Part shown: in pieces, positions 42,818 through 52,634 of the stretch
Numbering within the stretch: position 1 is the stretch's first letter
How the letters are laid out: every line of letters begins with the position of its first letter
Assembly (NCBI GenBank): GCA_903892355.1
Contig: CAITIE010000098.1
Location: forward strand, 124,001 to 188,000
Length of the DNA: 64,000 bases
Direction of reading: 5' to 3'
Source: an uncultured Pirellula sp.
GTDB lineage: Bacteria > Planctomycetota > Planctomycetia > Pirellulales > Pirellulaceae
Notes under the pieces: model-generated
What the model was told of the DNA's origin: nothing
Databases searched by the model: none
What the model saw: the letters and a program-made list of their open reading frames with translations, nothing else
Made by a program: the position numbers and the translations under genes

Positions 42818-45166
42818 ATGTGGACGACACTGAAGGGTTGGTTGGACGGATTGTTGGGAAAGAATGCCGTCACCAAAGCGCACATGACGTTCGCCCGGAC
42901 TTCCATGGGGAATCGGATCAAGCAAACCAGCGTGATCCTACGTCGGCAACTTTGGATTTGGCCGATCATCGCGGTACTGCTCTTAACCCTCATCGGTTAT
43001 ACGATCACGCGTCGCATCCAACTGACCATGGAAGGAAACCTCGAAGCCCAGCTCAATACCTTGCTCAGCGTCGAACGGGCGATGGTTGAAAAGTGGCTTC
43101 ATCAGCAAGAGTCCAGCGCCATCACGTTGGCTAACGACCACAACATTCGGGAGCAAATCGGCCGTTTGGTGGAGCTTGATTCGCCACTTCCCGGAGCCCC
43201 TGTTTTGGAGTCCAAAGAACTCGACAAAACCGTCATCGCGGGGAAGCTGGCGAGAGAGTTGGGCCCATCCCTTTCCTCCAACGACTTCTCCGGGTACCTC
43301 ATTGCGACACGAGAGAACAAGGTCATCGCGGGAAATAACCCCGAATTGATCGGGCAGACGATGGATGAGTACAAGGGGTTTTTATCGAAGGTCTTCGAGG
43401 GCAAATCGACGGTGTGCGCTCCGTTTAAGAGCATTGCGGCCGTAAAGGATAGCTCGGGAAAAATTGTGACTGGGGTTCCGAGTATGTTTGTTGCAGTCCC
43501 AATCAAAGACGAAAACCTGCAAATCATCGCGGCTTTGTGTTTGCGCATTCGCCCTGAGAAAGAGTTCACTCGCATTGTGCAACTCGGTAAATTTGGTCAG
43601 TCGGGAGAGACACTCGCCTTTGATGCGACGGGGATGTTGGTCTCCAATAGTCGCTTTGATGACGATCTCATTTTGTTGGGATTAATCCAAGACAAAGAAG
43701 GTGCCTCGTCAATATTGAACCTGCAGCTTAAAGATCCTGGTGGAAACATGACGAAAGGATTTCGCCCAAAACTCCGCCGAGCCGAATTGCCGTTAATGAA
43801 GGATGTTTCTAAAGCTATTTCTGGAGTTGACGGGGTCGATTTGTCGGGGTTTCCAGATTATCGAGGCGTACCCGTGGTAGGTGCTTGGACCTGGCTGAAG
43901 GATTACGATTTTGGATTAACTATTGAGATCGATCATGACGAAGCCTTTTTGCCCCTCAATATTCTCAAGCGAGCCTTTTATCTCTTGTACGCATTGCTCT
44001 CGCTCAGTGCGTTGGCCATTTTCGTCTTTACCTTGATAGTGACCCGATTGCAGCGCGAAGCTCGCGAGGCAGCCATCGAAGCCAAACAGCTCGGGCAATA
44101 CAGGCTCGACGAAAAACTAGGCGAAGGGGCGATGGGAATCGTCTATCGCGGGCATCACGCGATGCTTCGCCGACCGAGTGCGATTAAGTTGCTCCATGCG
44201 GACCGTGTTAACGAGACTTCGATTGCGCGATTTGAACAGGAGGTGCAAATCACATGCAATCTTAACAACCCGCATACAGTTGCTATCTATGACTATGGTC
44301 GAACTCCCGAAGGGGTTTTCTATTATGCCATGGAATACCTCGATGGTATCGATCTGCAGATGCTCGTGGATCGGTACGGACCACAGCCAGACGGTCGCGT
44401 CGCAAAGATCCTCGATCAGCTCTGCAGTTCACTCTTTGAAGCGCATTCGACGGGGCTGGTACACCGAGATATCAAGCCCGCAAACATCATGCTCAATCGT
44501 CGTGGTGGCGTTCCCGATTTCGTGAAGCTGTTGGACTTTGGTCTCGTGAGGGCCGTGGATGATGGGAAAAAATCGAAGCAAGGAGGCGGAGGAATGGCGG
44601 GTACTCCGCTCTACATGTCGCCCGAGTCGATCCAAACGCCGGACCTCGTCGATGCCCGCAGCGATTTGTACGCCGTGGGTGCCGTCGGATACTTCTTGCT
44701 AACGGGTCAACCCGTCTTTGAGGCGAAGACCCTCGTTGAGCTATGCCAACAGCATGTCGATGCGATCCCGGTCCCTCCATCGGAACGAGTCGGCCGCGAA
44801 ATCGATCAGGATCTCGAACACGCCGTGATGGCTTGTTTGGAAAAGAACCGTGCCAAGCGACCTCAAACAGCGAGGGACCTCGCTACACTCATCCATCGAC
44901 TCAGTTCCAGCGACGCTTGGAGCATCAATGACGCAGATGGTTGGTGGAGTCGTCACGATCGCAGCAACATGGCTGTCGCGGACGCGACCAAAGCGTCGCT
45001 CCCTGCGGTCCCTCCCCTGGGACGGTCCGGTGCTGGTTCACTAGCAAAGTCTGCAAATCCACTCCTCGCAGAACCCGATCGCAAAGCGGCTACCGCCACG
45101 CAGGGATTCGATCAAACGCTCGAAATCACCAACGATGGCAAAAACGACGACCAGAAAAACTCGTAA
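42818..45166 (+). CDS. serine/threonine kinase with extracytoplasmic Cache-type sensor
   Basis: Seen: two membrane helices (about 45-68, LWIWPIIAVLLLTLIGYTI; about 388-412, FYLLYALLSLSALAIFVFTLIV) enclose a periplasmic region of about 320 residues with a dCache-like pattern (NTLLSVERAMVEKWLHQQESSAITLA, FAVPIKDENLQIIAALCLRI-like, GVPVVGAWTWLKDYDFGLTIEID). The cytoplasmic part is a Hanks kinase: GEGAMG, AIKLL, HRDIKPANIM, LLDFGLVR, GTPLYMSPESI, EKNRAKRPQTA. The tail ends EITNDGKNDDQKNS. Known: Cache sensors bind small ligands and signal across the membrane; a kinase with this sensor is a sensor kinase. SD GTAAGGG near the ATG. Same strand and 320 bp downstream of the first kinase. Confidence 0.9.
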   Translation: MWTTLKGWLDGLLGKNAVTKAHMTFARTSMGNRIKQTSVILRRQLWIWPIIAVLLLTLIGYTITRRIQLTMEGNLEAQLNTLLSVERAMVEKWLHQQESSAITLANDHNIREQIGRLVELDSPLPGAPVLESKELDKTVIAGKLARELGPSLSSNDFSGYLIATRENKVIAGNNPELIGQTMDEYKGFLSKVFEGKSTVCAPFKSIAAVKDSSGKIVTGVPSMFVAVPIKDENLQIIAALCLRIRPEKEFTRIVQLGKFGQSGETLAFDATGMLVSNSRFDDDLILLGLIQDKEGASSILNLQLKDPGGNMTKGFRPKLRRAELPLMKDVSKAISGVDGVDLSGFPDYRGVPVVGAWTWLKDYDFGLTIEIDHDEAFLPLNILKRAFYLLYALLSLSALAIFVFTLIVTRLQREAREAAIEAKQLGQYRLDEKLGEGAMGIVYRGHHAMLRRPSAIKLLHADRVNETSIARFEQEVQITCNLNNPHTVAIYDYGRTPEGVFYYAMEYLDGIDLQMLVDRYGPQPDGRVAKILDQLCSSLFEAHSTGLVHRDIKPANIMLNRRGGVPDFVKLLDFGLVRAVDDGKKSKQGGGGMAGTPLYMSPESIQTPDLVDARSDLYAVGAVGYFLLTGQPVFEAKTLVELCQQHVDAIPVPPSERVGREIDQDLEHAVMACLEKNRAKRPQTARDLATLIHRLSSSDAWSINDADGWWSRHDRSNMAVADATKASLPAVPPLGRSGAGSLAKSANPLLAEPDRKAATATQGFDQTLEITNDGKNDDQKNS

Positions 45167-45197
45167 ACGCAATTGCCTTCGTTGGTATCCGAACGCG

Positions 45198-45461
45198 TTA
45201 TTTTTTTATCTTGAACAGGTATGAGAGAGCATCGAGTATCCCTGCGTACCTTCGGTTTCGCCCGGCGTACTTTTCAAGGACGTAAAACAGAAAGTAGTAG
45301 AATCGACAGAAGGCCCAGATGGTGATCATCAGACGGGCGATCGTTCGGATGCTAAGGTTGTCGTGCAAAAGTAACGATGCAGCGACGATGCCAAGTGCGA
45401 GGAAGAGAAAGCCTTTAAGGTGCAAGACATTTTGACTTTTGATATCGTCGAATAGTTTCAT
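45198..45461 (-). CDS. small membrane protein, function unknown
   Basis: Seen: 87 residues with two hydrophobic segments (HLKGFLFLALGIVAASLLL; IARLMITIWAFCRFYYFLFYVL) and a basic C-terminus ending in LFKIKK. Nothing I recognise. Start at 45461 has GAGAGGA upstream with a slightly long spacing. It shares strand and 38-bp spacing with the next upstream gene, so the two small membrane proteins are probably one transcript. Confidence 0.65.
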   Translation of the reverse strand: MKLFDDIKSQNVLHLKGFLFLALGIVAASLLLHDNLSIRTIARLMITIWAFCRFYYFLFYVLEKYAGRNRRYAGILDALSYLFKIKK

Positions 45462-45499
45462 TCGATTCTCGCTTCCTCTCGCAATCCTTTCAAAAGATT

Positions 45500-45952
45500 T
45501 TATCCCGATGGATTGCTTCCTGGAGATTGCTTTTTGCCCGAGGGGAAGAAAGCTTGGTTGTCGGGATTGTTGAGCAGCAATAGCGCCCAGATCCCAAATG
45601 GGATTCCCAAGAGGATGAAGGGGCTGAGGAAAGGGATGCAGGCGAGCACGGCTCCCAATCGAGCCAGTGGGAGCGACTCGAGGAACGCCATTTTCGCCCC
45701 TCCGATCGCTATGAGAATCAAGGATATCAGCTGAATGCTTGCGAGTGCCGTATCGATCGCATTGGCGAAATGAAAATTGCTGGACGCAAAGGCAACAGCG
45801 TTAGAAACCAAGACGATAGTAACAAAGACCGAGTGGATCGAGGCCATGATGATCAGAGCCGTCGCAGGGCGGGAGAGCCGAGCCTTGGCCAAGTCTCTAG
45901 GGTCCTGATTGAGTTCGGGATTCGATGTCGGTGGTGAATACGGATTGATCAT
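45500..45952 (-). CDS. membrane protein, function unknown
   Basis: Seen: 150 residues; an N-terminus MINPYSPPTSNPE typical of planctomycete small membrane proteins, then four hydrophobic segments (TALIIMASIHSVFVTIVLV; IQLISLILIAIGGAKMAF; LGAVLACIPFLSPFILLG; PFGIWALLLL) and a hydrophilic Ser/Pro/Gly end. Resembles the DUF-type four-helix proteins of unknown role common in this phylum. Same strand as the PEPCK-like gene (43 bp downstream of its stop). Confidence 0.7.
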   Translation of the reverse strand: MINPYSPPTSNPELNQDPRDLAKARLSRPATALIIMASIHSVFVTIVLVSNAVAFASSNFHFANAIDTALASIQLISLILIAIGGAKMAFLESLPLARLGAVLACIPFLSPFILLGIPFGIWALLLLNNPDNQAFFPSGKKQSPGSNPSG

Positions 45953-45994
45953 GGCGGATTGGTACGAATCCTAGCTCGATCTCTCACTCGATGC

Positions 45995-48900
45995 TTATGG
46001 TCTAGATCCATGGATGCACGGATCCGCTCCAATAGTGCCTATCAATGAGTTGAGGTAGTCTGTGCTCGAAACGATTGCTAGTTGTTTTTTGGCATAGTCA
46101 AGTCGATCTCGGAGTCCTAGACGCTGCGTTGCCATCTGATGGGATGCGATCGAACAATACTCCTCCAGGTCGTTGCATCGACGTCGCCACTGCTGAACGT
46201 CGATCTCTTGTTTTGCGATCAGTCGTTCTCGGTACCAGTCGCTCGACAGGAGATACTCTCGGGTGAACATGCTCCGAAACTCCGTCGAATCCGCTTTTCG
46301 GCCTTGCCACTCTCCCGTTGCCATGATCATGAGGACGGCTTGCAGTGGAGGGCAAGCGAGCGAAATGCTTCCGTCATCGATGTAGGCTTGGGCGACGCGT
46401 TGTTGAGCTTCGGTGATGTGCAATACGCCATCGACGAAGGAATCTAAATCCTGGGTTTCAGGGGATAGTATCTTTTCGTCAAATACTTTGAGTGGATTGT
46501 CGAAGACCCGGCCAAAGAATCGTCTTACAAATCGGCTCGTAATTCGATAACCCAAGCGGCTTGCTGGAACGTGAACTCCATGATGGGTCATGTCTTGAAG
46601 CGGCTCGAGCATCCCCTCTCGGATCAGGAAAGCGGGGTCCCGTTCCTCGGGACGGAGTCGGCACCAGATTTCAGGAACGAACATACTGATGTCGTGTCCT
46701 ACCTCGATGTCGGGACCGATATGCCCCGCTGCGGTGCTGAAGCCACCAAGTCTCGTAAGAATCATGCTGACCAAATAAGCGTTCAGATCGTAGACCATGT
46801 TGAGCGCATTGAAGGGGCCTTTGGTGAGCGCTCCTTCGCTGCCGGCACCGGTCGTCGAGGGACTTTTGCCCGTAAGCGAGCAAATGTAATCCATCAAAAG
46901 TTCCGGTAGCTCTTGATAGTGGATGGGGTTGTAAACAGCCAGCGATCGAAACCCTGATTTCAGGTCGGGAGGATTGTTCCTGCGTCCCGAGAGGATGGCG
47001 GATACGGGGACCGGGACCGGTGCCTCGGCCGAGACGCCTCGGAATAATTGGATCCCCCGGTACGCGACATAGCGATCGAATGGATCGGCGAGGTCCGGGC
47101 GGTCTTGGAGGTAGCGAGGGTTTTTCGATGGCTTTCCGTCGACCAAACGGGGTTGCGCTGAGGAGACGACATACTGCTCATTCCCCTGGAGAAACGAACG
47201 CAGCCTATCCTGCATAGGCTGCGTGTATTTTTCGAAATCGATAATATCTGCGATCTCCGTCGCAACGCTGGACTTCGGTAACGGTTCAAAGTTGCAAAAA
47301 AAGTTTCCGACATCCGCGATGTCGAACTCCGTTTGCTGATCGAGGCCGCGATGAACGGCGTCATCGGGTCGTTGGAATAAACGATATTCGCAATTCGCCA
47401 CGAACTTGTAACTTTGGTCATCTCGGTGTAGTGGTGCGTCCAGCGCGCTGCCCGGTACCACGATGCTCGCCGTGATGTCGTCCTCGAGTTGGATCTTGTT
47501 CGCTGCTGCAAAGTCCTGTCGCAGTTTGTACATCCGCCATCGTCCTGATGCATCCAGGCCCACGCGAAGGTACATGCCGACCAGCTTGCGGTTTTCGTAC
47601 TTAAGTTCGTGCCCTGGTTCTCCGTTGACGATGTCGACGCTGAAGTGCGAACGCCAATCACCGTGCCATTCCGTGTTGTAAAATCGCTTGATGATGAACG
47701 CCATGGCGTAGATGTGTGACGGAATCTTCGCTAACCAGGCGTTGTATTCCTCGGTATACTCGCGCGAGGGTGTCAGCAATTTGATCACGCTGCCCAGCGA
47801 TCGTGTGGGGTCGAGGACTTTGCGGCTCTCCCGTTGCGAATAATCCGGCTTCTCTCGAGCCTCATTTCGCCAGCGATCCTGGTAGCAGCGATCGAAGATC
47901 TCATCGAGTTTGTCAAAGTCGGTGTCGATGTCAGCAACGAAAATCGATCCTCCTTGCATGTAGTCCCGAATCGATTTGCTGATCTCGCTTTTGCCACCAC
48001 CGCTTACCGTGCATGGCTTGTGGCAAACCGTGCCATCTCCTGCAGTTCCGAGCAATCGCCATGACGGTGCACACGGGTGCTTCTCCATGCGGACTTTGTA
48101 GCCGCTTGGTGACATATAGATTTTGTCGGGCTCTAAAGGAATCGAATGCTCGACACCGTCTACCGACCACGTGACTTTTCGCTCGAGGATACTAGCGCGA
48201 GCATCTTCGCGAACGTAGAAAAGATTTGGGAAATTGCGATCGATACCAAAACCTGTCGGTTGGACATCGATGAACGCTTGGTAGTCTTTGAGCAGATCCG
48301 CAAACGTTCGGCCGTTGTAGCGTCGCGAGTTCCATTGGAAATCATCACCCAGATTGTGTGTGATGAAAGCCAACGTTCCACCAGCATGCTCTTCTTCCAC
48401 ATTCCCCATCAGATTCGCAGCATAACTGATCTGCGTTTTGACCTCTTTTTTGCAGTAGCCAAAGTAGTTATCGGCGATCAGGGTGACGATGACGCCCTCT
48501 TCGGTCCTGCATGTCGCTTTGAAGGCAACGCCATCGTTGTACTTTTCCGAAGGCTCGCGCCAGCACATGGAGTCTCGACGCTGACGCTCGGTGGCTTGAT
48601 CCCAATGCGGAAGCCCGAGTTCTTTTTTGGTGGCTTCGGTCAAGTGGGGAGCCAGGATTACACATCCGGTGTGCCCCGTCCAATGGTGACTATCGAGCGC
48701 GGCATCATGTTCGGGAACCAAGGGATCCCCGGCGTTGCCAAAGATCGATTCCACGAAGTCGAGGTTGCTGACCAGTCCCCCTGGGGCAAAGAAACGAACC
48801 TCCATGGTTTGGTAGTCGCAGTATCCGGGCACCGCGGGTCGGACGAGGGGGCGTATCAAAAGAGACACCCACGAACTTGCGGGGTTGACGCAGTTCTTTG

Positions 48901-49513
48901 TGAACGGCAACTTCATGCTCGTTTCTGGAGGTGTTACCGCTCGCTGAAAAAGTGCGGCGAAGACATGCTTGGGAACGGCTCGTTTGTCTCCCGAGATCGG
49001 CAATCCCCCTTCGGTGACGTGGAACGTTCCTTGGGTGGTCCGTCGATCCGCTTTTGGATTGTGAAGCACCCCGTTGGCGAGTCGGTACGAACTCACCAAC
49101 TCATTTTGAAACGTGTCTTCTCGATCAGGTAAGCTTAGTTCTCGTGCCATCCCGTGATGGCTCAAGACCAGCGTAGATTTTGGAAGTTGCAGTGCTGCGG
49201 AAAGATTCAGGTCGGCAAAATGGTTTCGCAGGAAACTCTCGATGCGAGCGTCGATGGGAGCTTGTAGTTGCGAGAGGAGTCGGTTTTTTTCCTCAAGATT
49301 CGCTAGCAGCCCTTCGGGCAAATCGACCCGCTCCATCGCCTCTTCGTCCACCACCAGGTCGGAGGCCGCCATTTGCATGTAGAGGAATTGACGAAGCAGT
49401 TCATACGACTTGGGATCCCTCGCCGTCTTTCGACTCCAGGACAGGTTGCGTTCCGGGAAATCGATAAGCCATCCGTAATCGACGGAGTTGTCGCCTTGTC
49501 GCGTTGGGTTCAT
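45995..49513 (-). CDS. probable PPi-type phosphoenolpyruvate carboxykinase
   Basis: Seen: about 1172 residues (start MNPTRQ, 49513; the 47 earlier track residues look unlike the rest). GYCKKEVKTQISYAANLMG...EEEHAGG (353-380) spaces KK and EH exactly as the Mn-binding region of GTP-PEPCK (GKKCFALRIA...LAEHM). SGGGKSEISKS (504-514) matches kinase-1a (SACGKTNLA), and FVADIDTDFDKLD (525-537) fits kinase-2. Known: a pyrophosphate-dependent PEPCK of about 1100 residues was described in amoebae and actinobacteria; it makes PEP from oxaloacetate and PPi, or the reverse. Inferred: this is that enzyme or a close relative. I cannot prove PPi use from sequence. Confidence 0.7.
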   Translation of the reverse strand: MNPTRQGDNSVDYGWLIDFPERNLSWSRKTARDPKSYELLRQFLYMQMAASDLVVDEEAMERVDLPEGLLANLEEKNRLLSQLQAPIDARIESFLRNHFADLNLSAALQLPKSTLVLSHHGMARELSLPDREDTFQNELVSSYRLANGVLHNPKADRRTTQGTFHVTEGGLPISGDKRAVPKHVFAALFQRAVTPPETSMKLPFTKNCVNPASSWVSLLIRPLVRPAVPGYCDYQTMEVRFFAPGGLVSNLDFVESIFGNAGDPLVPEHDAALDSHHWTGHTGCVILAPHLTEATKKELGLPHWDQATERQRRDSMCWREPSEKYNDGVAFKATCRTEEGVIVTLIADNYFGYCKKEVKTQISYAANLMGNVEEEHAGGTLAFITHNLGDDFQWNSRRYNGRTFADLLKDYQAFIDVQPTGFGIDRNFPNLFYVREDARASILERKVTWSVDGVEHSIPLEPDKIYMSPSGYKVRMEKHPCAPSWRLLGTAGDGTVCHKPCTVSGGGKSEISKSIRDYMQGGSIFVADIDTDFDKLDEIFDRCYQDRWRNEAREKPDYSQRESRKVLDPTRSLGSVIKLLTPSREYTEEYNAWLAKIPSHIYAMAFIIKRFYNTEWHGDWRSHFSVDIVNGEPGHELKYENRKLVGMYLRVGLDASGRWRMYKLRQDFAAANKIQLEDDITASIVVPGSALDAPLHRDDQSYKFVANCEYRLFQRPDDAVHRGLDQQTEFDIADVGNFFCNFEPLPKSSVATEIADIIDFEKYTQPMQDRLRSFLQGNEQYVVSSAQPRLVDGKPSKNPRYLQDRPDLADPFDRYVAYRGIQLFRGVSAEAPVPVPVSAILSGRRNNPPDLKSGFRSLAVYNPIHYQELPELLMDYICSLTGKSPSTTGAGSEGALTKGPFNALNMVYDLNAYLVSMILTRLGGFSTAAGHIGPDIEVGHDISMFVPEIWCRLRPEERDPAFLIREGMLEPLQDMTHHGVHVPASRLGYRITSRFVRRFFGRVFDNPLKVFDEKILSPETQDLDSFVDGVLHITEAQQRVAQAYIDDGSISLACPPLQAVLMIMATGEWQGRKADSTEFRSMFTREYLLSSDWYRERLIAKQEIDVQQWRRRCNDLEEYCSIASHQMATQRLGLRDRLDYAKKQLAIVSSTDYLNSLIGTIGADPCIHGSRP

Positions 49514-49972
49514 GGTGAAGCAGGTGCTCAAGAGAAAAATTGTCAGAAGGCAGCATGGAATCGCACAATGAGAGGAGATGCATATGGTAACGAATCGACG
49601 GCCACAAAGCATCCAGACGATCCCTTGGTGTGGCATTGGGTTGTTTGTATCCAAGGATGCTTGACTGCGGGGACAAAAGGAGACAAGAGAGAGGCTCCGC
49701 GGGCCATAGGTATTCTCAAGAAAAGCGTTCGGATGGGTATTCGCAGCTTAGCGCACGAAAAGACGCCATCTTCACAAATCGCCGTTGGAACGAGACACTT
49801 GGTGGAGAGGAATGCAAATGTGAGGAGGGGGTGGCATGTAACCCAAATACCGCTGTCCATTAGAATTTGCTCCCGCGGTTATCGATTGCAATTGGAAATG
49901 TAGGTTTGATCTCGCTGCTTGGCGAAGATTTTTGTTTGTGAAATTTAGAGTAAGAAACGTTTAGGGAAATCC
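49514..49972. other. divergent spacer between PEPCK-like gene and xylD
   Basis: 459 bp without a convincing gene. Both promoters should lie here. The 176-aa plus-strand ORF over this region overlaps the PEPCK gene in antisense and has no family likeness; it is probably chance. Confidence 0.45.
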
Positions 49973-51742
49973 ATGGCGCAGAAGCGATTGCGTTCGGAGA
50001 GTTGGTGGAACGACCCATCGAATCCAGGGATGACGGCCTTGTATCTGGAGCGATTCCTGAACTACGGAATGACGGCTGGTGAATTGCAGAGCGGCCGGCC
50101 GATCATCGGCATTGCGCAATCGGCAAACGACTTGGCCCCATGCAATCGAGCGCACTACCAAACGATCACGAGGCTGTGCGATGGAGTTCGGGATGGGGGA
50201 GGGGTGCCGATGGTTTTCCCGATGCACCCTCTTCAGGAATCAGTCCGGCGTCCAACTGCTGCGCTTGACCGCAACCTCGCGTATCTTGCGTTGGTCGAAG
50301 TCCTTCATGGTTATCCGCTCGACGGAGTGATCTTCACCACGGGATGTGATAAGACCACGCCTGCTGCATTGATGGCGGCGGCGACGACGAATTTGCCGTC
50401 GCTGATTTTCAATGGCGGCCCGATGCTTAACAGCTATCTCGATGGAGAACTCGCTGGAGCAGGAACGATTATTTGGGAAGCACGACGTCGATTGAGCGCT
50501 GGGGAGATCGATGAAAAGAAGTTCATGGAATTGTTGGCGGCATCGGCTCCGAGTACCGGTCATTGCAACGTGATGGGGACGGCGCTTTCGATGAATTGTC
50601 TCGCGGAGGTCATCGGCATGGCGTTACCCGGGACGGCTGCAATTCCAGCTCCGTATCGCGAGCGAGCCCAAGCCGCCCATGCAGCTGGCAAGCGGATCGT
50701 CGAAATGGTGCATGAGGATTTGCGTCCCTCTGCCATCATCACCCGCGAATCACTACTCAATGCGATACGCGTGAATACGTGTTTGGGTGGTAGTACCAAT
50801 TGTCCTCCTCATTTGCTGGCCGTTGCAAAGCATGCCCATGTCGAATTGGTCTTGCAGGATTGGGAGGACGCGGGGTACGAATTGCCATTGTTGACGAACT
50901 TGCAGCCAGCGGGTGAACTCCTCGCAGAGGATTTTCATCGCGTCGGTGGGTTGCGTACGGTCCTGCGAGAAATGCTTTCGCACGGTTTGTTGAATGGTGA
51001 GACACTATCGGCCAGCGGACGAACTCTTGCTGAAAATATCGCGGATGCGCCGCTGCCTGATGGTACCGTGATACGCACGGTCGAGAATCCGGTGCGGACT
51101 CAAGCTGGATTCATGGTTCTGTCTGGTAACCTATTTGACGCGGCGCTCGTCAAAACCAGCGTCATCAGTCCTGACTTTCGTTCGAAGTACCTAAGTCGTC
51201 CTGGAAGCGAGAATGCGTTTGAAGGGCGAGCGGTGGTTTTTGAGGGCCCCGAAGATTATCACCATCGAATCAACGATCCGGCACTCGAGATCGATGAGAA
51301 TTCGATCCTAGTCATTCGAGGGTGTGGGACGTTGGGATTTCCTGGGAGCGGCGAAGTGGTGAACATGCAACCGCCTGACCGCTTGCTGAGAGCTGGCATC
51401 AAGGAGTTGCCTACCTTGGGAGACGGACGTCAAAGCGGTACATCGGCGAGTCCGTCGATCTTAAATGCTTCCCCAGAGGCCGTGGCTGGAGGGGGATTGG
51501 GCAAGCTGCGTACGGGGGATCGCATTCGCATCGACCTGAATGCTCGACGGGTGGATGCTTTGGTGCCTGAGGATGAGTGGGGTTCTCGAGCAGAATCAAA
51601 TGCTTTGGCGATTCCAGAGAATGCGACGCCGTGGCAACGCTTATACCGAAACCACGTTGGTCAATTGCATACAGGTGCTTGTTTGGATTTTGCATGCAGT
51701 TTCAAAAAAGTCTGCGAGCAAGTGCCGAGACATAACCATTGA
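49973..51742 (+). CDS. xylD: IlvD/Edd-family sugar-acid dehydratase, xylonate dehydratase type
   Basis: Seen: 589 residues; FeS-ligand cysteines at 57 (APCNR), 125 (TTGCDKTTP) and 198 (GHCNVMG); MTALYLERFLNYGMT, RPTAALDRNLAYLALVEVLHGYP and the end LPTLGDGRQSGTSASPSILNASPE closely match Caulobacter D-xylonate dehydratase and differ from L-arabinonate dehydratases. Known: these [2Fe-2S] enzymes remove water from D-xylonate to give 2-keto-3-deoxyxylonate in oxidative pentose routes. Inferred: pentose oxidation in this organism; no dehydrogenase or aldolase partner is nearby. ATG at 49973 follows a weak GGGAAA. Confidence 0.85.
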   Translation: MAQKRLRSESWWNDPSNPGMTALYLERFLNYGMTAGELQSGRPIIGIAQSANDLAPCNRAHYQTITRLCDGVRDGGGVPMVFPMHPLQESVRRPTAALDRNLAYLALVEVLHGYPLDGVIFTTGCDKTTPAALMAAATTNLPSLIFNGGPMLNSYLDGELAGAGTIIWEARRRLSAGEIDEKKFMELLAASAPSTGHCNVMGTALSMNCLAEVIGMALPGTAAIPAPYRERAQAAHAAGKRIVEMVHEDLRPSAIITRESLLNAIRVNTCLGGSTNCPPHLLAVAKHAHVELVLQDWEDAGYELPLLTNLQPAGELLAEDFHRVGGLRTVLREMLSHGLLNGETLSASGRTLAENIADAPLPDGTVIRTVENPVRTQAGFMVLSGNLFDAALVKTSVISPDFRSKYLSRPGSENAFEGRAVVFEGPEDYHHRINDPALEIDENSILVIRGCGTLGFPGSGEVVNMQPPDRLLRAGIKELPTLGDGRQSGTSASPSILNASPEAVAGGGLGKLRTGDRIRIDLNARRVDALVPEDEWGSRAESNALAIPENATPWQRLYRNHVGQLHTGACLDFACSFKKVCEQVPRHNH

Positions 51743-51798
51743 TGGTCCACCGGAACCAACGAGAAACAACTTACGCGAGGTTTGAAGCGTAGGGCAAA

Positions 51799-52620
51799 CT
51801 AAGGTTCACGGAGGTGCTTCTTCAGGATATCAGCCCATACGCGATATCCATCTTGGTTGAGATGAAGCTGGTCCGATTTAAAGTATCCCTCGATGGGGTG
51901 TCCATCCGCGTCAAGGAACGAGTTTGCCGTCGGGATGAAGTGGACCTGCGATTTCTCGGATGCGATTTGCTCGAGTTGCTGGTTGACTAATTGGATTTTG
52001 TCCCAAAGCTTGAATCGGGACGGTGTCGGTGTTACCGCGATCAAATAAACGCTGGCCCTCGGTTGCTCCTTGAGAATCGACCCAACCACGATTCGGGCCA
52101 ATTTGCCGACGGTCTCTGGAGTCACATCGAGGTCTTTGCCGACGATATCATTGCCAATGAAAACCATCGCTTTGCTGAAGGCGAGGTTGTGGATGAGTTT
52201 CGGGGTATAGATTGCCAAATCGCGGTAACGCGCACTTCCGTAAGCGCGGCGAACCATGCGGTAGGGGGCCATGTCGCTATCGATGGTATCCCAGATCCGA
52301 AAACTCGAACTCCCAAGACAGACGATAGCAGCGTCGGAACCGTCAGTTTCGTTGGTTGCGGAGAGCTTTTCGACATCCTTCTCCCATTCCTTGGCTGCTT
52401 TTCGGAAGGGTTCTAGGAACGATTGGGTACCTGGGTCCATGATCCCAAATAGGGGAGTTTCGTCCTGGATTTCAATCGTTTCGTGGGTCCAAGCGATGGA
52501 GAATGAAACGATCCATGACGCTAAAAGGACAGGCCAAAGGAAAGATCGCTCGCGATACACGTGGTCTCCTAGAGCAGTAACTACTTCTGGTGAACCGGTC
52601 TCCGAGGCGTGTGGCAGCAT
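51799..52620 (-). CDS. membrane-anchored SGNH/GDSL hydrolase
   Basis: Seen: start MLPHASETG at 52620 (273 residues), one membrane helix (about 28-46, SFLWPVLLASWIVSFSIAW), then an SGNH pattern: block I CLGSSSFRIWDTI, block III MVFIGNDIVGKD with GN-D, and block V SDQLHLNQDGY giving the Asp/His. The block I Ser lies in GSSS, as in planctomycete GDSL lipase relatives. Known: SGNH hydrolases remove ester groups such as O-acetyl from sugars or lipids; here the active site is outside the membrane. 14 bp after the uppP stop on the same strand, so it is in the uppP operon and probably acts on cell-envelope material. Confidence 0.8.
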   Translation of the reverse strand: MLPHASETGSPEVVTALGDHVYRERSFLWPVLLASWIVSFSIAWTHETIEIQDETPLFGIMDPGTQSFLEPFRKAAKEWEKDVEKLSATNETDGSDAAIVCLGSSSFRIWDTIDSDMAPYRMVRRAYGSARYRDLAIYTPKLIHNLAFSKAMVFIGNDIVGKDLDVTPETVGKLARIVVGSILKEQPRASVYLIAVTPTPSRFKLWDKIQLVNQQLEQIASEKSQVHFIPTANSFLDADGHPIEGYFKSDQLHLNQDGYRVWADILKKHLREP

Positions 52621-52634
52621 GGATCCCCCTCGTA

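Noticed and set aside
48146-49132. 328-aa plus-strand ORF
   Set aside because: Antisense to the PEPCK-like gene, no family match.
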